A stretch of DNA of 64,000 bases from Streptomyces chryseus (lineage in GTDB: Bacteria; Actinomycetota; Actinomycetes; Streptomycetales; Streptomycetaceae): assembly GCF_014650755.1 (NCBI RefSeq), contig NZ_BMVO01000003.1:62001-126000 (forward strand), in the 5' to 3' direction. The notes beneath the pieces are model-generated. The model had not been told where the DNA came from, did no database searches, and saw only the letters and a program-made list of their open reading frames with translations. The translations under genes were made by a program, and so were the position numbers. Numbering within the stretch: position 1 is the first letter of the stretch; the number at the start of each line of letters is the position of its first letter. Below are positions 1 through 9,956 of this stretch, piece by piece.

Positions 1-852
1 GTCGGCGTCCAGCCGCAGCACGTCGTCCCGTCCTGGGACCTGAAGACGCTGTGGGTCAACAACAACCGCGGCCACACCCTCACACCGATCAACCCGGCCA
101 CCGGCGCGGTGGGCAAACCGGTGGAGGTGCACGACCCGTACAACCTCTACTTCACGCCCAACGGCAGGTACGCCGTCGTCATGGCGTCGATGGACCGCGA
201 ACTGGTCTTCCGCGACCCGCACACCATGGACCGCGTCAAGACAGTGCCGGTGTCCTGCGCGGGCGTCAACCACGCCGACTTCTCCGCCGACGGCCGGTAC
301 TTCGTCGTCTCCTGCGAGTTCTCCGGCGAACTGCTCAAGGTCGACACCGAGAAGATGGAGGTCGTCGGCCAGCAGAAGCTCCCGTTCGAGGGCGCGATGC
401 CGCAGGACGTGAAGATCTCGCCCGACGGCAGGACGATCTACATCGCCGACATGATGGCGCACGGCATGTGGGTGCTGGACGGCGAGAAGTTCACCACCCC
501 CGAGCTGCTGCCGACGGGCAAGGGCTGCCACGGCCTCTACGTCTCCCGCGACTCCAAGGAGATGTACGTGTCCAACCGGGGCGAGGGCTCGATCTCCGTC
601 TTCGACTTCACCCGGAACAAGCTGACGAAGAAGTGGCACCTGCCCGACGGCGGCAGCCCCGACATGGGCGGTGTCTCGGCCGACGGCAAGGTGCTGTGGC
701 TGTCAGGCCGTTACGACTCGGAGGTGTACGCCGTCGACACCACCACCGGCAAGCAGCTCGCCCGTATCCCGGTCGGTGGCGGTCCGCACGGCCTCGCGGT
801 CTACCCGCAGCCGGGCCGCTACTCCCTGGGGCACACCGGCATCTTCCGCTGA
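1..852 (+). CDS. YVTN-type beta-propeller repeat protein (5' partial)
   Basis: The reading frame is open from the first base of the window, so the N-terminus is missing; 283 residues remain. The protein is built of repeated blades of the YVTN/cytochrome-d1-like type. Signatures such as LKTLWVNNNRGHTLTPINPATG, SPDGRTIYIADMMAHGMWVLDG and SRDSKEMYVSNRGEGSISVFD recur about every 40 residues. Such propellers are usually exported or surface binding proteins, sometimes tied to redox enzymes. No catalytic residues can be assigned. A GC-rich hairpin lies just after the stop. It converges with the P450 gene on the other strand, so a functional link is not implied. The exact role is unknown. Confidence 0.8.
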   Translation, partial: VGVQPQHVVPSWDLKTLWVNNNRGHTLTPINPATGAVGKPVEVHDPYNLYFTPNGRYAVVMASMDRELVFRDPHTMDRVKTVPVSCAGVNHADFSADGRYFVVSCEFSGELLKVDTEKMEVVGQQKLPFEGAMPQDVKISPDGRTIYIADMMAHGMWVLDGEKFTTPELLPTGKGCHGLYVSRDSKEMYVSNRGEGSISVFDFTRNKLTKKWHLPDGGSPDMGGVSADGKVLWLSGRYDSEVYAVDTTTGKQLARIPVGGGPHGLAVYPQPGRYSLGHTGIFR

Positions 853-861
853 CGCGTGGTC

Positions 862-900
862 CGGGCGGGCGCACCGCGGCTCCGCCCGGAGCCCCGCCCG
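862..900. terminator. Hairpin terminator between convergent genes
   Basis: Nested inverted repeats: outer arms CGGGCGGG (862-869) and CCCGCCCG (893-900), inner arms GGCTCC and GGAGCC around a GCCC loop. It lies between two convergent stop codons (852 and 906) and probably ends transcription from both sides. There is no T run, as is usual in Streptomyces. Confidence 0.55.
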
Positions 901-905
901 GCTTC

Positions 906-2075
906 CTACCAGAGCACCGGCAATCGCTCCGGCAACCGCTTGATGAGCCCCGTGCGCCACACCAGTCGCTCCTCCGGCACCGCGAGCCCCAGCCGCGGCA
1001 TCCGTTCCAGCAGCGCCGTCAGCGCGGTCCGGGCGTGCGCGCGGCCCAGCGCCGACGCCGGGCAGAGGTGCCGGCCGCCGCCGAAGGCGAGGTGCGGGTT
1101 GTACGCCCGGTTCAGGTGCAGGATCTCGGGGTGCTCGAAGACCTCGGCGTCGAAGGTGGCGCCCTCGACGAGGACCAGGACCAGCTCCCCCTTGCGTACG
1201 AGCACGTCACCGAGGTGGACGTCGGCGAGCGCGAGGCGGGTCGGCCCGTCGCCGACCGACAGGTTCCCGCGCAGCAGTTCGTCGACGGCGCGGGCCATCC
1301 GGTCCGGACGGTCTTTCAGGTACGCGGTCAACTGCGGCCGTCGCAGGAGCGCGAGCATCGCGCGCGCCAGGAACGCCGACGTGGACACGGCGCCGGCGCC
1401 GAACAGCGAGGCGGCGACGGTGGCGAGCATCTCGTCCGTCAGATGCGAGGACCGCGGGTCCTCCCGCAGCGCGGCCAGCTCACCCAGCAGCCCCGAGCGC
1501 TCGGACGCGGGAGCGTTCAGCCGCTCCACCATGTAGCCGACGTCCTTGTACCAGTTGAGCTGGGAGCCCTCGAAGGGCTGCGCGCTGGTCATGAAGGCGA
1601 CGTCCAGGCTCGCCATGAGGCGCGGCCAGTCCTCGAACGGCACCCCGAGGATCTTGCAGTGCAGGGCCGCCGAGAAGGGGTCGGCGAATCCCGCCCGCAG
1701 GTCCACCGGCGGCCCCCAGGCCATCAGGTCGTCGATGAGCCGGTCGGCCGTGATGCGCAGCCAGCCGTGCATTCCCTTGCCGGTGCGCGGGTTGAGCGCC
1801 TTCATCACCGCCCCGCGCAGTCCGGCGCCCGCGTCGCCGCCGGCCCGGGGGGCGACCGTGTGCGCGTACGGCCCCGGGGCGGCCGTGCCCCCGAGGGCGA
1901 ACCGCTCGTCCTCCAGCACCTTCCTGGCCAGTGGACAGCTGGTGACCAGCCAGGCCATGTCACCGCTCAGGGTGCGCACGCGGGCCACCGGCTGCTGCCC
2001 GCGAAGCCAGGAGCCCTCTTCGGGAACCACGTCGCCCCGCCGCGAGAGCGGGAAATCAAGCAGCCTGTCGCTCAT
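906..2075 (-). CDS. Cytochrome P450, CYP121 (mycocyclosin synthase)-like
   Basis: A 389-residue P450. Visible are the ExxR motif (Glu266-Arg269), the heme-binding loop FGGGRHLCPAS with ligand Cys338, and the C-terminal signature RLPERLPVLW. The N-terminal LLDFPLSRRGD, the ADPFSAALHCKILGVP stretch and the GDVLVRKGELVLVLVEGA block closely resemble, from memory, Mycobacterium tuberculosis CYP121, which couples two tyrosines of cyclo(Tyr-Tyr). The I helix reads AGAVST (227-232): the usual acid-alcohol pair (D/E-T) is replaced by Val-Ser, as I recall for CYP121. Related actinobacterial enzymes (BytO) cross-link Tyr and His in ribosomal minipeptides. No cyclodipeptide synthase gene is near. An 81-codon ORF ends inside the start codon (ATGA overlap), suggesting translational coupling. 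The RBS-like AAAGGA lies 9 bases before ATG. The substrate is inferred to be a peptide, not proven. Confidence 0.9.
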   Translation of the reverse strand: MSDRLLDFPLSRRGDVVPEEGSWLRGQQPVARVRTLSGDMAWLVTSCPLARKVLEDERFALGGTAAPGPYAHTVAPRAGGDAGAGLRGAVMKALNPRTGKGMHGWLRITADRLIDDLMAWGPPVDLRAGFADPFSAALHCKILGVPFEDWPRLMASLDVAFMTSAQPFEGSQLNWYKDVGYMVERLNAPASERSGLLGELAALREDPRSSHLTDEMLATVAASLFGAGAVSTSAFLARAMLALLRRPQLTAYLKDRPDRMARAVDELLRGNLSVGDGPTRLALADVHLGDVLVRKGELVLVLVEGATFDAEVFEHPEILHLNRAYNPHLAFGGGRHLCPASALGRAHARTALTALLERMPRLGLAVPEERLVWRTGLIKRLPERLPVLW

Positions 2076-2317
2076 CGTCCGCGGTCCTTTCCGTAGGCAT
2101 CGTGCGGCAGCTCGTACACGGCGTGTGCGGAGGATGCGCGGAGGCGGCCCGGCACCCGCGCCGGCGGGCCCGGTGGTCCGGCCGTCTCCACCCCGGCCAG
2201 AACGCGCCGGCGGACCGCTCTGAGCCTCTTGGCGGCGAGGCGGGCGCAGTGCTCGGGGGTTCGGCGGATGCGCCGGGCACGGAAGTCGCTCGTGAATGCG
2301 TCAGTCGTGAAGTCCAC
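2072..2317 (-). CDS. Candidate small ORF coupled to the P450 (possible peptide substrate)
   Basis: An 81-codon frame starting at GTG (2317), with GAGGG about 10 bases upstream, ends in TGA overlapping the P450 start as ATGA. The peptide has an acidic start (MDFTTDAFTSDF), then an Arg-rich amphipathic stretch (about residues 13-41), a Pro/Gly-rich linker (47-57) and a C-terminus ASSAHAVYELPHDAYGKDRGR-like in which Tyr68, His72 and Tyr75 lie close together. Third-position GC is about 83 percent, lower than neighbours but well above random. This layout (leader, linker, aromatic C-terminal core, coupled P450) is what a P450-modified ribosomal peptide precursor would look like. I do not recognise the family, it lacks the MxYxH pentapeptide of biarylitides, and it could be non-coding. 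A GTG at Val67 gives a 15-codon alternative. Confidence 0.4.
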   Translation of the reverse strand: MDFTTDAFTSDFRARRIRRTPEHCARLAAKRLRAVRRRVLAGVETAGPPGPPARVPGRLRASSAHAVYELPHDAYGKDRGR

Positions 2318-2500
2318 TGAAAGAACGCCCTCGGCGCCGCTAGTCCCGGGGAGCCCTGTGCTCCTGGTGTGGCGGCGACGCCATGAAGTTATCGCCCGGC
2401 GGCGGAGAGTGACGAAGTGGCCTCCGGTATTGGCCGGAACTGGGCACTCCGGGGCGGGAAACACGCTGTTCCCACGCGGGAGAAGTTCTGTCGTGAAGTA

Positions 2501-3211
2501 CTAGGGGGCCACCATCAGCGCTTCCGAGCCCACCGGCCGGTACCCCGCCCCCTGGAAGGTGCGTACGCTGCGGGCGTTGCCCGGCGGCTGCTGCGCCCAG
2601 ACCACCGGGCCCGGCGTCAGATGGCGGGCCGCCCGCGCGAGCCGCCGCCCCAGGCCCCGGCCGCGTGCCGGCTCGTCGACCTCGATCGCCGCCTCCCAGC
2701 GGCCGGCGACCCCCCGGCCGAGGATCAGTACGCCGCCGTCCGCCGCCCAGACCCGGACCTCGTGCCGGAACCGCATGGCCCGGGCCACCCTCGGGTGCTC
2801 CGGGTCGTCGAGGGCGCGCAGCTCGATCTCCGGGGCGCCCGGCAGGGCGTCGGCGTACGTCAGCAGGTCGATGGTGTCGTTCATCCTGCGGCCCGCGCGC
2901 CGCATCAGGGGCATGAGGAAGGCCGGGTTCATCGAAGCGGCCAGCGGATCGCACCGGGTGGCGGCCAGGGTGGACCGTACCCAGTCCGGGTCCTCGTCCG
3001 TGAAGACCACCGAGTGCGCGGTGAAGGCGAGGACGCCCGCGTCCCGGGCGTTCGGCTGCGGGACGACGGTGGTCGAGCCGTCCGCCGGGGGGAACTCGCC
3101 GCGCGCCGCCGCGGCCAGGATCCGTGCCAGCGCGCCGCTGTCGGTGGATCCGGTCGCGCCGGTCGGGTCGCTCGCGCCGGTCGGGCCGGCCGGATCGGTC
3201 AGGTCGCTCAT
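2501..3211 (-). CDS. GNAT-family N-acetyltransferase
   Basis: A 236-residue protein from ATG at 3211; the open frame runs further upstream, but the low-complexity beginning makes MSDLTDPAG the likely start. The N-terminal half (DAGVLAFTAHSVVFTDEDPDWV) resembles proteins in which an acetyltransferase is preceded by a regulatory or substrate segment. The C-terminal third is a GNAT fold: the acetyl-CoA loop reads ARGRGLGRRL, followed by NARSVRTFQGAGYRPVG, the usual final strand. It would transfer an acetyl group to an unknown amine. It is divergent from the EF-hand gene and lies upstream of, and on the same strand as, the P450 pair, with about 180 bp between. Confidence 0.75.
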   Translation of the reverse strand: MSDLTDPAGPTGASDPTGATGSTDSGALARILAAAARGEFPPADGSTTVVPQPNARDAGVLAFTAHSVVFTDEDPDWVRSTLAATRCDPLAASMNPAFLMPLMRRAGRRMNDTIDLLTYADALPGAPEIELRALDDPEHPRVARAMRFRHEVRVWAADGGVLILGRGVAGRWEAAIEVDEPARGRGLGRRLARAARHLTPGPVVWAQQPPGNARSVRTFQGAGYRPVGSEALMVAP

Positions 3212-3289
3212 GCCGAGATCCAAGCACCGCCGGGGCGGGCCCCCGCGGGCGGGTCCCCGGGCGCCTGCCGTGTCCGGCGGCCGGACCGA

Positions 3290-3295
3290 TAATCT
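3290..3295 (+). promoter_or_regulatory. Probable -10 box of the EF-hand gene
   Basis: TAATCT sits 37 bases before the GTG start of the calcium-binding protein in an otherwise GC-only divergent spacer. No good -35 is seen about 17 bases upstream (TGTCCG/TGCCGT). Confidence 0.35.
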
Positions 3296-3332
3296 GTGCG
3301 GGTTCTGATCAGCACCAGAAGGGGTGGGTCCA

Positions 3333-3548
3333 GTGGCGGACATCGAGGCGGCGCGCAAGGCGTTCGAGCGGTACGACCTCAACGGGGACGGGACGATCTC
3401 GGCGGTCGAGTACAAGAGCGTCATGGCGCAGCTCGGTGACCCCTATGTCACCGAGACGGTGGCTCAGGCCGTGATCAACTCCCACGACGGCGACGGTGAC
3501 GGCAAGCTCACCTTCGACGAGTTCTGGGCGTCCCAGAACAAGGGCTGA
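3333..3548 (+). CDS. cabB: Small EF-hand calcium-binding protein
   Basis: A 71-residue protein with two EF-hand loops: DLNGDGTISAVE and DGDGDGKLTFDE, each with Asp/Asn at positions 1, 3 and 5 and Glu at position 12, so both should bind Ca2+. GTG at 3333 is chosen because AAGGGG lies 8 bases upstream; the earlier GTG at 3324 overlaps that site. Streptomyces encode several such calmodulin-like small cytoplasmic proteins (Cab family) thought to buffer or sense calcium. The name cabB rests on gene order recalled from S. coelicolor (near sdaA-glyA-gcv) and is tentative. It is monocistronic and ends at a strong hairpin. Confidence 0.85.
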   Translation: MADIEAARKAFERYDLNGDGTISAVEYKSVMAQLGDPYVTETVAQAVINSHDGDGDGKLTFDEFWASQNKG

Positions 3549-3556
3549 CGCCGGCC

Positions 3557-3604
3557 GTACGGGCCCGGCGACCGCGGCTCAGGCCGTGGCCGCCGGGCCC
3601 GTAC
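3557..3604. terminator. Bidirectional hairpin terminator
   Basis: Perfect 14-bp inverted repeat, GTACGGGCCCGGCG (3557-3570) and its complement (3591-3604). The right arm lies within the last codons of the convergent PadR gene, so one hairpin can serve both genes. Confidence 0.65.
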
Positions 3605-4163
3605 GCGCATCCGCCGCCGCACCGGCGCCCAGGTCCGCGAGCTCCGCCCGCGCCGTCTCCAGCCAGCCGATCCAGAACCGCTCCAGGTCGATGCCGGCCC
3701 GCAGGACGAGGTGCCGCAGCCGGTCGACCTCGCTCTTGCCGCCCTCGCCGAAGTCCCGTTCCTCGATCGCCCGGTACTCCGCCAACTGTGCCCGGTGCAG
3801 GGCCAGATGGCGCCGTACCTCCGCCTCCAGCCCCTCCGTTCCCACCACTCCCGCCGCGCGCAGGCGCAGCAGGAGGGCGTCACGGATGGGCTTGGGGTCC
3901 TCGATCCTCGCCACCCAGGCGGCCAGTTCGTCGCGCCCCGCCGGCAGGACCTCGTACTCCTTCTTCTGCCCGCGCGTCGGCTGCCGCGGCCCCGGCAGCG
4001 CCCGGATCGCCCCGGACTCCTCCAGCTTTCCCAGCTCGCGGTAGATCTGCTGGTGCGTCGCGGACCAGAAGTACCCGATGGACTTGTCGAACCTGCGGGT
4101 CAGCTCCAGCCCGGACGACGGCTTTTCGAGCAGTGCGGTGAGGATGGCGTACGGGAGGGACAT
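3579..4163 (-). CDS. PadR-family transcriptional regulator
   Basis: A 194-residue PadR protein. The N-terminal winged helix (about 1-80) has the family pattern MSLPYAILTALLEKPSSGLELTRRF, a recognition helix around WSATHQQIYRELGKLEESG, and the wing KKEYEVLPAGRDELAAW. The C-terminal part (90-180) is the Vir_act_alpha_C helical dimerisation domain. PadR proteins are usually repressors released by small ligands. It follows the flavoenzyme gene by 26 bp on the same strand, so the two are probably co-transcribed and it likely controls that operon, perhaps through the inverted repeat at 6261-6280. Confidence 0.85.
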   Translation of the reverse strand: MSLPYAILTALLEKPSSGLELTRRFDKSIGYFWSATHQQIYRELGKLEESGAIRALPGPRQPTRGQKKEYEVLPAGRDELAAWVARIEDPKPIRDALLLRLRAAGVVGTEGLEAEVRRHLALHRAQLAEYRAIEERDFGEGGKSEVDRLRHLVLRAGIDLERFWIGWLETARAELADLGAGAAADARTGPAATA

Positions 4164-4189
4164 GAACGCATCCTAAGGAGGGCCGGGCC

Positions 4190-6292
<2,103 letters not shown>

Positions 6293-6455
6293 TTAGTTGG
6301 ACGACACCCGGGGCTCGTACAGTTGACCGGCCGGCCCACAGTGCCGGTCCCCCCTCCGCGTACAACAGGCTCAGGTTCCTCTTGCCCACCCTTGCGATGT
6401 CCCGCCGGCCTGGCTCTCGCCCAAGGTCTTCCGCACCGAGTTCCTGGCCGGCCTG

Positions 6456-7862
6456 GTGGTCGCGCTGGCGCTGATCCCCGAGGCGATCTCGTTCTCCGTC
6501 ATCGCCGGGGTCGATCCGAGCGTCGGTCTCTTCGCCTCCGTCACCATGGCCGTCACCATCGCGTTCGTCGGCGGGCGGCCGGCGATGATCTCGGCCGCCA
6601 CCGGCGCGGTGGCGCTGGTCATCGCCCCGCTCAACCGGGAACACGGCCTCGGGTACCTGATCGCCTGCGTCATCCTCGCGGGCGTCTTCCAGATCGTCCT
6701 GGGCGCGCTCGGCGTGGCCCGACTGATGCGGTTCGTTCCCCGCTCGGTGATGGTCGGCTTCGTCAACTCGCTCGCCATCCTGGTCTTCATGGCGCAGGTC
6801 CCGGAACTCACCGGCGTGCCGTGGGCGGTGTATCCGCTGGTGGTCACGGGCCTCGTGCTGATGGTCCTGTTCCCGAGGATCACCAGGGCGGTGCCGGCTC
6901 CGCTGGTCTCCATCGTCATCCTGACGACGGTGACGCTGGCCGCCGGGATCGCCGTACCGGACGTGGGGGACAAGGGCGACCTGCCGTCCTCCCTGCCGGT
7001 CCCCGGGCTTCCGGACGTGCCCTTCACACCGGAGACGCTGAAGATCGTCGCTCCGTACGCGCTGGCGATGGCACTGGTGGGCCTCATGGAGTCGCTGATG
7101 ACGGCCAAGCTCGTCGACGACATCACCGACACGCACTCCAGCAAGACCCGCGAGTCGATCGGCCAGGGCGTCGCCAACATCGTCACCGGGTTCCTCGGGG
7201 GCATGGGCGGCTGCGCGATGATCGGCCAGACCATGATCAACGTCAAGGCGTCGGGGGCCCGCACCCGGCTGTCGACGTTCCTCGCCGGCGTCCTGCTGCT
7301 CGTGCTGTGCATCGTCTTCGGGCCGGTCGTCTCGGACATCCCGATGGCGGCCCTGGTCGCGGTGATGATCCTGGTCTCGGCGGCCACCTTCGACTGGCAC
7401 TCCGTCGCGCCGAAGACGCTCCGGCGGATGCCGCTGGGCGAGACCGTCGTCATGGCCGTCACCGTGCTGTGCGTGGTGGTGTCGCACAACCTCGCCGTCG
7501 GAGTGGTCGTCGGTTCCGTCACCGCGATGGTCATCTTCGCCAAGCGGGTCGCGCACCTGGTCGACGTCACGGCGGTCGCCGACGAGGACGGCGGGCGGGT
7601 CGTCTACACCGTCACCGGTGAGCTGTTCTTCGCCTCGTCCAATGAACTGGTCGAGCAGTTCGACTGCGGCCGCGGCGGCCCGCCGCACGTCGTCATCGAC
7701 CTGGCGGCCGCGCACATCTGGGACGCCTCGTCCGTCGCCGCGCTCGACGCCGTCACCACGAAGTACGAGCACCGGGGCCGGACCGTGGAGATCGTCGGCC
7801 TGAACCGGTACAGCGCCCGGATGCACGGCGCTCTCAGCGGTGAGCTCGGCGGCGGTCACTGA
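6456..7862 (+). CDS. SulP-family anion transporter with STAS domain (N-terminus disturbed)
   Basis: The 468 residues from GTG 6456 cover most of a SulP transporter: many membrane segments (ALALIPEAISFSVIAGVDPSVGLFAS, GGRPAMISAATGAVALVIAPL) and a C-terminal STAS domain (about 380-460: VVYTVTGELFFASSNELVEQF, VVIDLAAAHIWDASSVAALD). SulP proteins carry sulfate, bicarbonate or related anions. The family sequence clearly continues upstream in this frame (WLSPKVFRTEFLAGL, from 6411), yet no start codon precedes it; the frame is closed by TGA at 6324. TTG 6382 and ATG 6397 are in another frame. One extra C in the CCC run at 6401-6403 would join ATG 6397 to the coding frame. So either a 1-base frameshift or an unusual start is present. 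The gene is probably functional only if this is a sequencing artefact. Confidence 0.8.
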   Translation: MVALALIPEAISFSVIAGVDPSVGLFASVTMAVTIAFVGGRPAMISAATGAVALVIAPLNREHGLGYLIACVILAGVFQIVLGALGVARLMRFVPRSVMVGFVNSLAILVFMAQVPELTGVPWAVYPLVVTGLVLMVLFPRITRAVPAPLVSIVILTTVTLAAGIAVPDVGDKGDLPSSLPVPGLPDVPFTPETLKIVAPYALAMALVGLMESLMTAKLVDDITDTHSSKTRESIGQGVANIVTGFLGGMGGCAMIGQTMINVKASGARTRLSTFLAGVLLLVLCIVFGPVVSDIPMAALVAVMILVSAATFDWHSVAPKTLRRMPLGETVVMAVTVLCVVVSHNLAVGVVVGSVTAMVIFAKRVAHLVDVTAVADEDGGRVVYTVTGELFFASSNELVEQFDCGRGGPPHVVIDLAAAHIWDASSVAALDAVTTKYEHRGRTVEIVGLNRYSARMHGALSGELGGGH

Positions 7863-7864
7863 CT

Positions 7865-7879
7865 GCCGTCACCGACGGC
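7865..7879. terminator. Short hairpin between convergent genes
   Basis: GCCGTC-ACC-GACGGC, a perfect 6-bp stem directly after the SulP stop and facing the convergent hydrolase gene. Confidence 0.4.
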
Positions 7880-7904
7880 GGTCACCGATCAGCGTCCACG
7901 CTGC

Positions 7905-9119
7905 TCACAGAGCGCTGTAGACCGCTTCCACCAGCGCCATCTTGCGCGGGTCGTCGGCGATGTTCGGACCCATCCGGTTCATCACGTACCCCATGCCGAG
8001 ACCCGCCTCGGGGTCCGCGAGACCGCACGAACCGCCGAAGCCGTCGTGGCCGAACGCCCGCGGGTTCGGCCCGTACGAGCCGCGCGGGCCGCTCAGCCAC
8101 AGGCCGAGCCCGATCTCCGTGTCGTGCCCGAACCCCGTGCCGAGCACCAGGTCCCGGCAGCTGCCCTGGCCCTCACGGGCCCGCTCGGCGGCCTCGGGGG
8201 AGAGCACGCGGTGCTCGCCCGCGCGGCCGCCGGTGGCGTAGATCCCGTACAGGGCGGCCACCGCGCGGGCCGTGCCGTGACCGTTGGCGGCCGGGATCTC
8301 GGCGGCCCGCCACTCGGGGGTGTTGGCCTGGGCCGCGCCGGGGCCGGGGTTGAGCAGGGCCGCGAGCGCGACCGGTTCCAGGGCGGCGAAGAGCGCCGCC
8401 TGTTCGCTGGTGGGCTCGGCCCGGGGGTGCACGAGCTCGGCGGCCCGCCCGGCCTCCCGCTCCGGCAGTCCCACGGTGAAGTCGATTGCGAGCGGCCCGG
8501 TGACCTCCTGGCGCAGGAACGCGCCGGGGAGCAGGCCCGTGACGCGTCGGACCACCTCGCCGACGAGGAAGCCGTACGTGATCGCGTGGTAGCCGGAGCG
8601 GGTGCCCGGCTCCCACCACGGCTCGGTCGCCGCCAGGCGCGCGCACGTCAGCTCCCAGTCGTAGAGCTCGGCGAAGGTGTGCGGCTCGCGCAGACCCGCG
8701 AGCCCGGCCCGGTGCGACAGGAGGTGGCGTACGGCAACGGCCTCCTTGCCGGCGGCCGCGAACTCCGGCCAGTACGACGCCACCGGGGCGTCGAGGTCCA
8801 GCAGCCCCCGGTCGGCCAGCAGATGGGCGCAGAGCGCCGTCGGGCCCTTGGTCGTCGACCAGACGTTGACCACGGTGTCCCGCTCCCACGGCCGGCTGCG
8901 GGCGGCGTCGGCCCAGCCGCCCCACAGGTCGACCACGGTCTCGCCGCCGGCCAGGACGGTGACGGCCGCGCCCAGCTCGCCGCGCTCCCTGAAGTTCTGC
9001 TCGAACGCGTCGCGCACGGCGGCGAACCGGTCGTCGCAGTGGCCGTGGATCCGCGGCGCGGGCTGGGGCGTGGTGTGCGGATCAGGCTGGTGCGCGGGCT
9101 GGGGCGTGGGCTGGCTCAT
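7905..9119 (-). CDS. Serine hydrolase of the beta-lactamase / EstB fold
   Basis: A 404-residue protein from ATG 9119, chosen because GGAGGG precedes it; the frame upstream is Arg/Pro noise. It shows the class C beta-lactamase/esterase signature: nucleophile motif S-T-T-K in VWSTTKGPTALCAHL, tyrosine motif GYHAITYGFLVGEV, and a late HDGFGGS in place of KTG. No export signal is visible, so it is likely cytoplasmic. Such proteins are usually esterases or peptidases on small substrates rather than true beta-lactamases. It stands alone, leftward, downstream of the TerD gene with a terminator between. Confidence 0.82.
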   Translation of the reverse strand: MSQPTPQPAHQPDPHTTPQPAPRIHGHCDDRFAAVRDAFEQNFRERGELGAAVTVLAGGETVVDLWGGWADAARSRPWERDTVVNVWSTTKGPTALCAHLLADRGLLDLDAPVASYWPEFAAAGKEAVAVRHLLSHRAGLAGLREPHTFAELYDWELTCARLAATEPWWEPGTRSGYHAITYGFLVGEVVRRVTGLLPGAFLRQEVTGPLAIDFTVGLPEREAGRAAELVHPRAEPTSEQAALFAALEPVALAALLNPGPGAAQANTPEWRAAEIPAANGHGTARAVAALYGIYATGGRAGEHRVLSPEAAERAREGQGSCRDLVLGTGFGHDTEIGLGLWLSGPRGSYGPNPRAFGHDGFGGSCGLADPEAGLGMGYVMNRMGPNIADDPRKMALVEAVYSAL

Positions 9120-9231
9120 CGGGCCCTCCGGTCGCGGTCGTCGACGTACTGAGGAACGTACCGACTGGTCGGCCTGGCGGGAAGGCGGCGCACACGCCGA
9201 GCCGGCGCGGCGGGGCCGCGCAGGGCGAACC

Positions 9232-9268
9232 GGGCTGTCCCGGCCGGGCGCGCCGGCCCGGACAGCCC
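9232..9268. terminator. Hairpin terminator of the terD gene
   Basis: Arms GGGCTGTCCCGGCC (9232-9245) and GGCCCGGACAGCCC (9255-9268), 13 of 14 positions paired, 13 bp downstream of the terD stop on the minus strand. Confidence 0.6.
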
Positions 9269-9280
9269 TGCGGCGGCTCG

Positions 9281-9856
9281 TCAGATGTTGACGCCGAAGT
9301 CCGTCGCGATACCGCGCAGACCCGAGGCGTAGCCCTGGCCGACGGCGCGGAACTTCCACTCCGCGCCGTTGCGGTACAGCTCGCCGAAGACCATGGCGGT
9401 CTCGGTCGAGGCGTCCTCGGAGAGGTCGTACCGCGCGAGCTCGTTGTTGTCCGCCTGGTTGACGACCCGGATGAAGGCGTTGCGGACCTGGCCGAAGCTC
9501 TGGCCGCGGCTCTCGCCCTCGTGGATCGAGACCGGGAAGACGATCTTGTCGACCTCGGCGGGCACCGTCGAGAGGCTCACCTTGATCTGCTCGTCGTCGC
9601 CCTCGCCCTCACCGGTGAGGTTGTCACCGGTGTGCTCGACGGAGCCGTCGGGGCTCTTGAGGTTGTTGAAGAAGACGAAGTGCTGGTCGGACACGACCTT
9701 GTTGTTGACATCGAGCAGCAGGGCGCTGGCATCGAGGTCGAAGTCGGTCCCGGTCGTGCTGCGTACGTCCCAGCCCAGGCCCACCGTGACAGCGGTCAGG
9801 CCGGGGGCCTCCTTGGAGAGCGAGACGTTGCCGCCCTTGGAGAGACTGACACCCAT
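9281..9856 (-). CDS. terD: TerD-family stress / tellurite-resistance protein
   Basis: A 191-residue TerD protein, the usual family length. The sequence shows the conserved start [27 protein letters not shown], the acidic calcium-binding stretch [29 protein letters not shown], and [22 protein letters not shown]. TerD proteins are cytoplasmic calcium-binding proteins linked to tellurite and other stress resistance; Streptomyces carry many copies with roles in growth and differentiation. AGGGATC lies before the ATG. No other ter genes are adjacent, so this is a stand-alone paralogue; which S. coelicolor copy it matches cannot be judged here. Confidence 0.93.
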   Translation of the reverse strand: MGVSLSKGGNVSLSKEAPGLTAVTVGLGWDVRSTTGTDFDLDASALLLDVNNKVVSDQHFVFFNNLKSPDGSVEHTGDNLTGEGEGDDEQIKVSLSTVPAEVDKIVFPVSIHEGESRGQSFGQVRNAFIRVVNQADNNELARYDLSEDASTETAMVFGELYRNGAEWKFRAVGQGYASGLRGIATDFGVNI

Positions 9857-9956
9857 GAAGATCCCTGCTCAATCCGGCGCGGGCCGCGCCCTTTGACGAT
9901 CTCTTTGCCCAACCCGCCAACGCTTGCGCGCCCCGCTCAGTTCCCGCCCGTTGCCG

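Noticed and set aside
2076..2500. Biarylitide-type pentapeptide gene (MxYxH stop) upstream of the P450.
   Set aside because: Both strands were read through this interval; no ATG/GTG-N-Tyr-N-His-stop arrangement exists.
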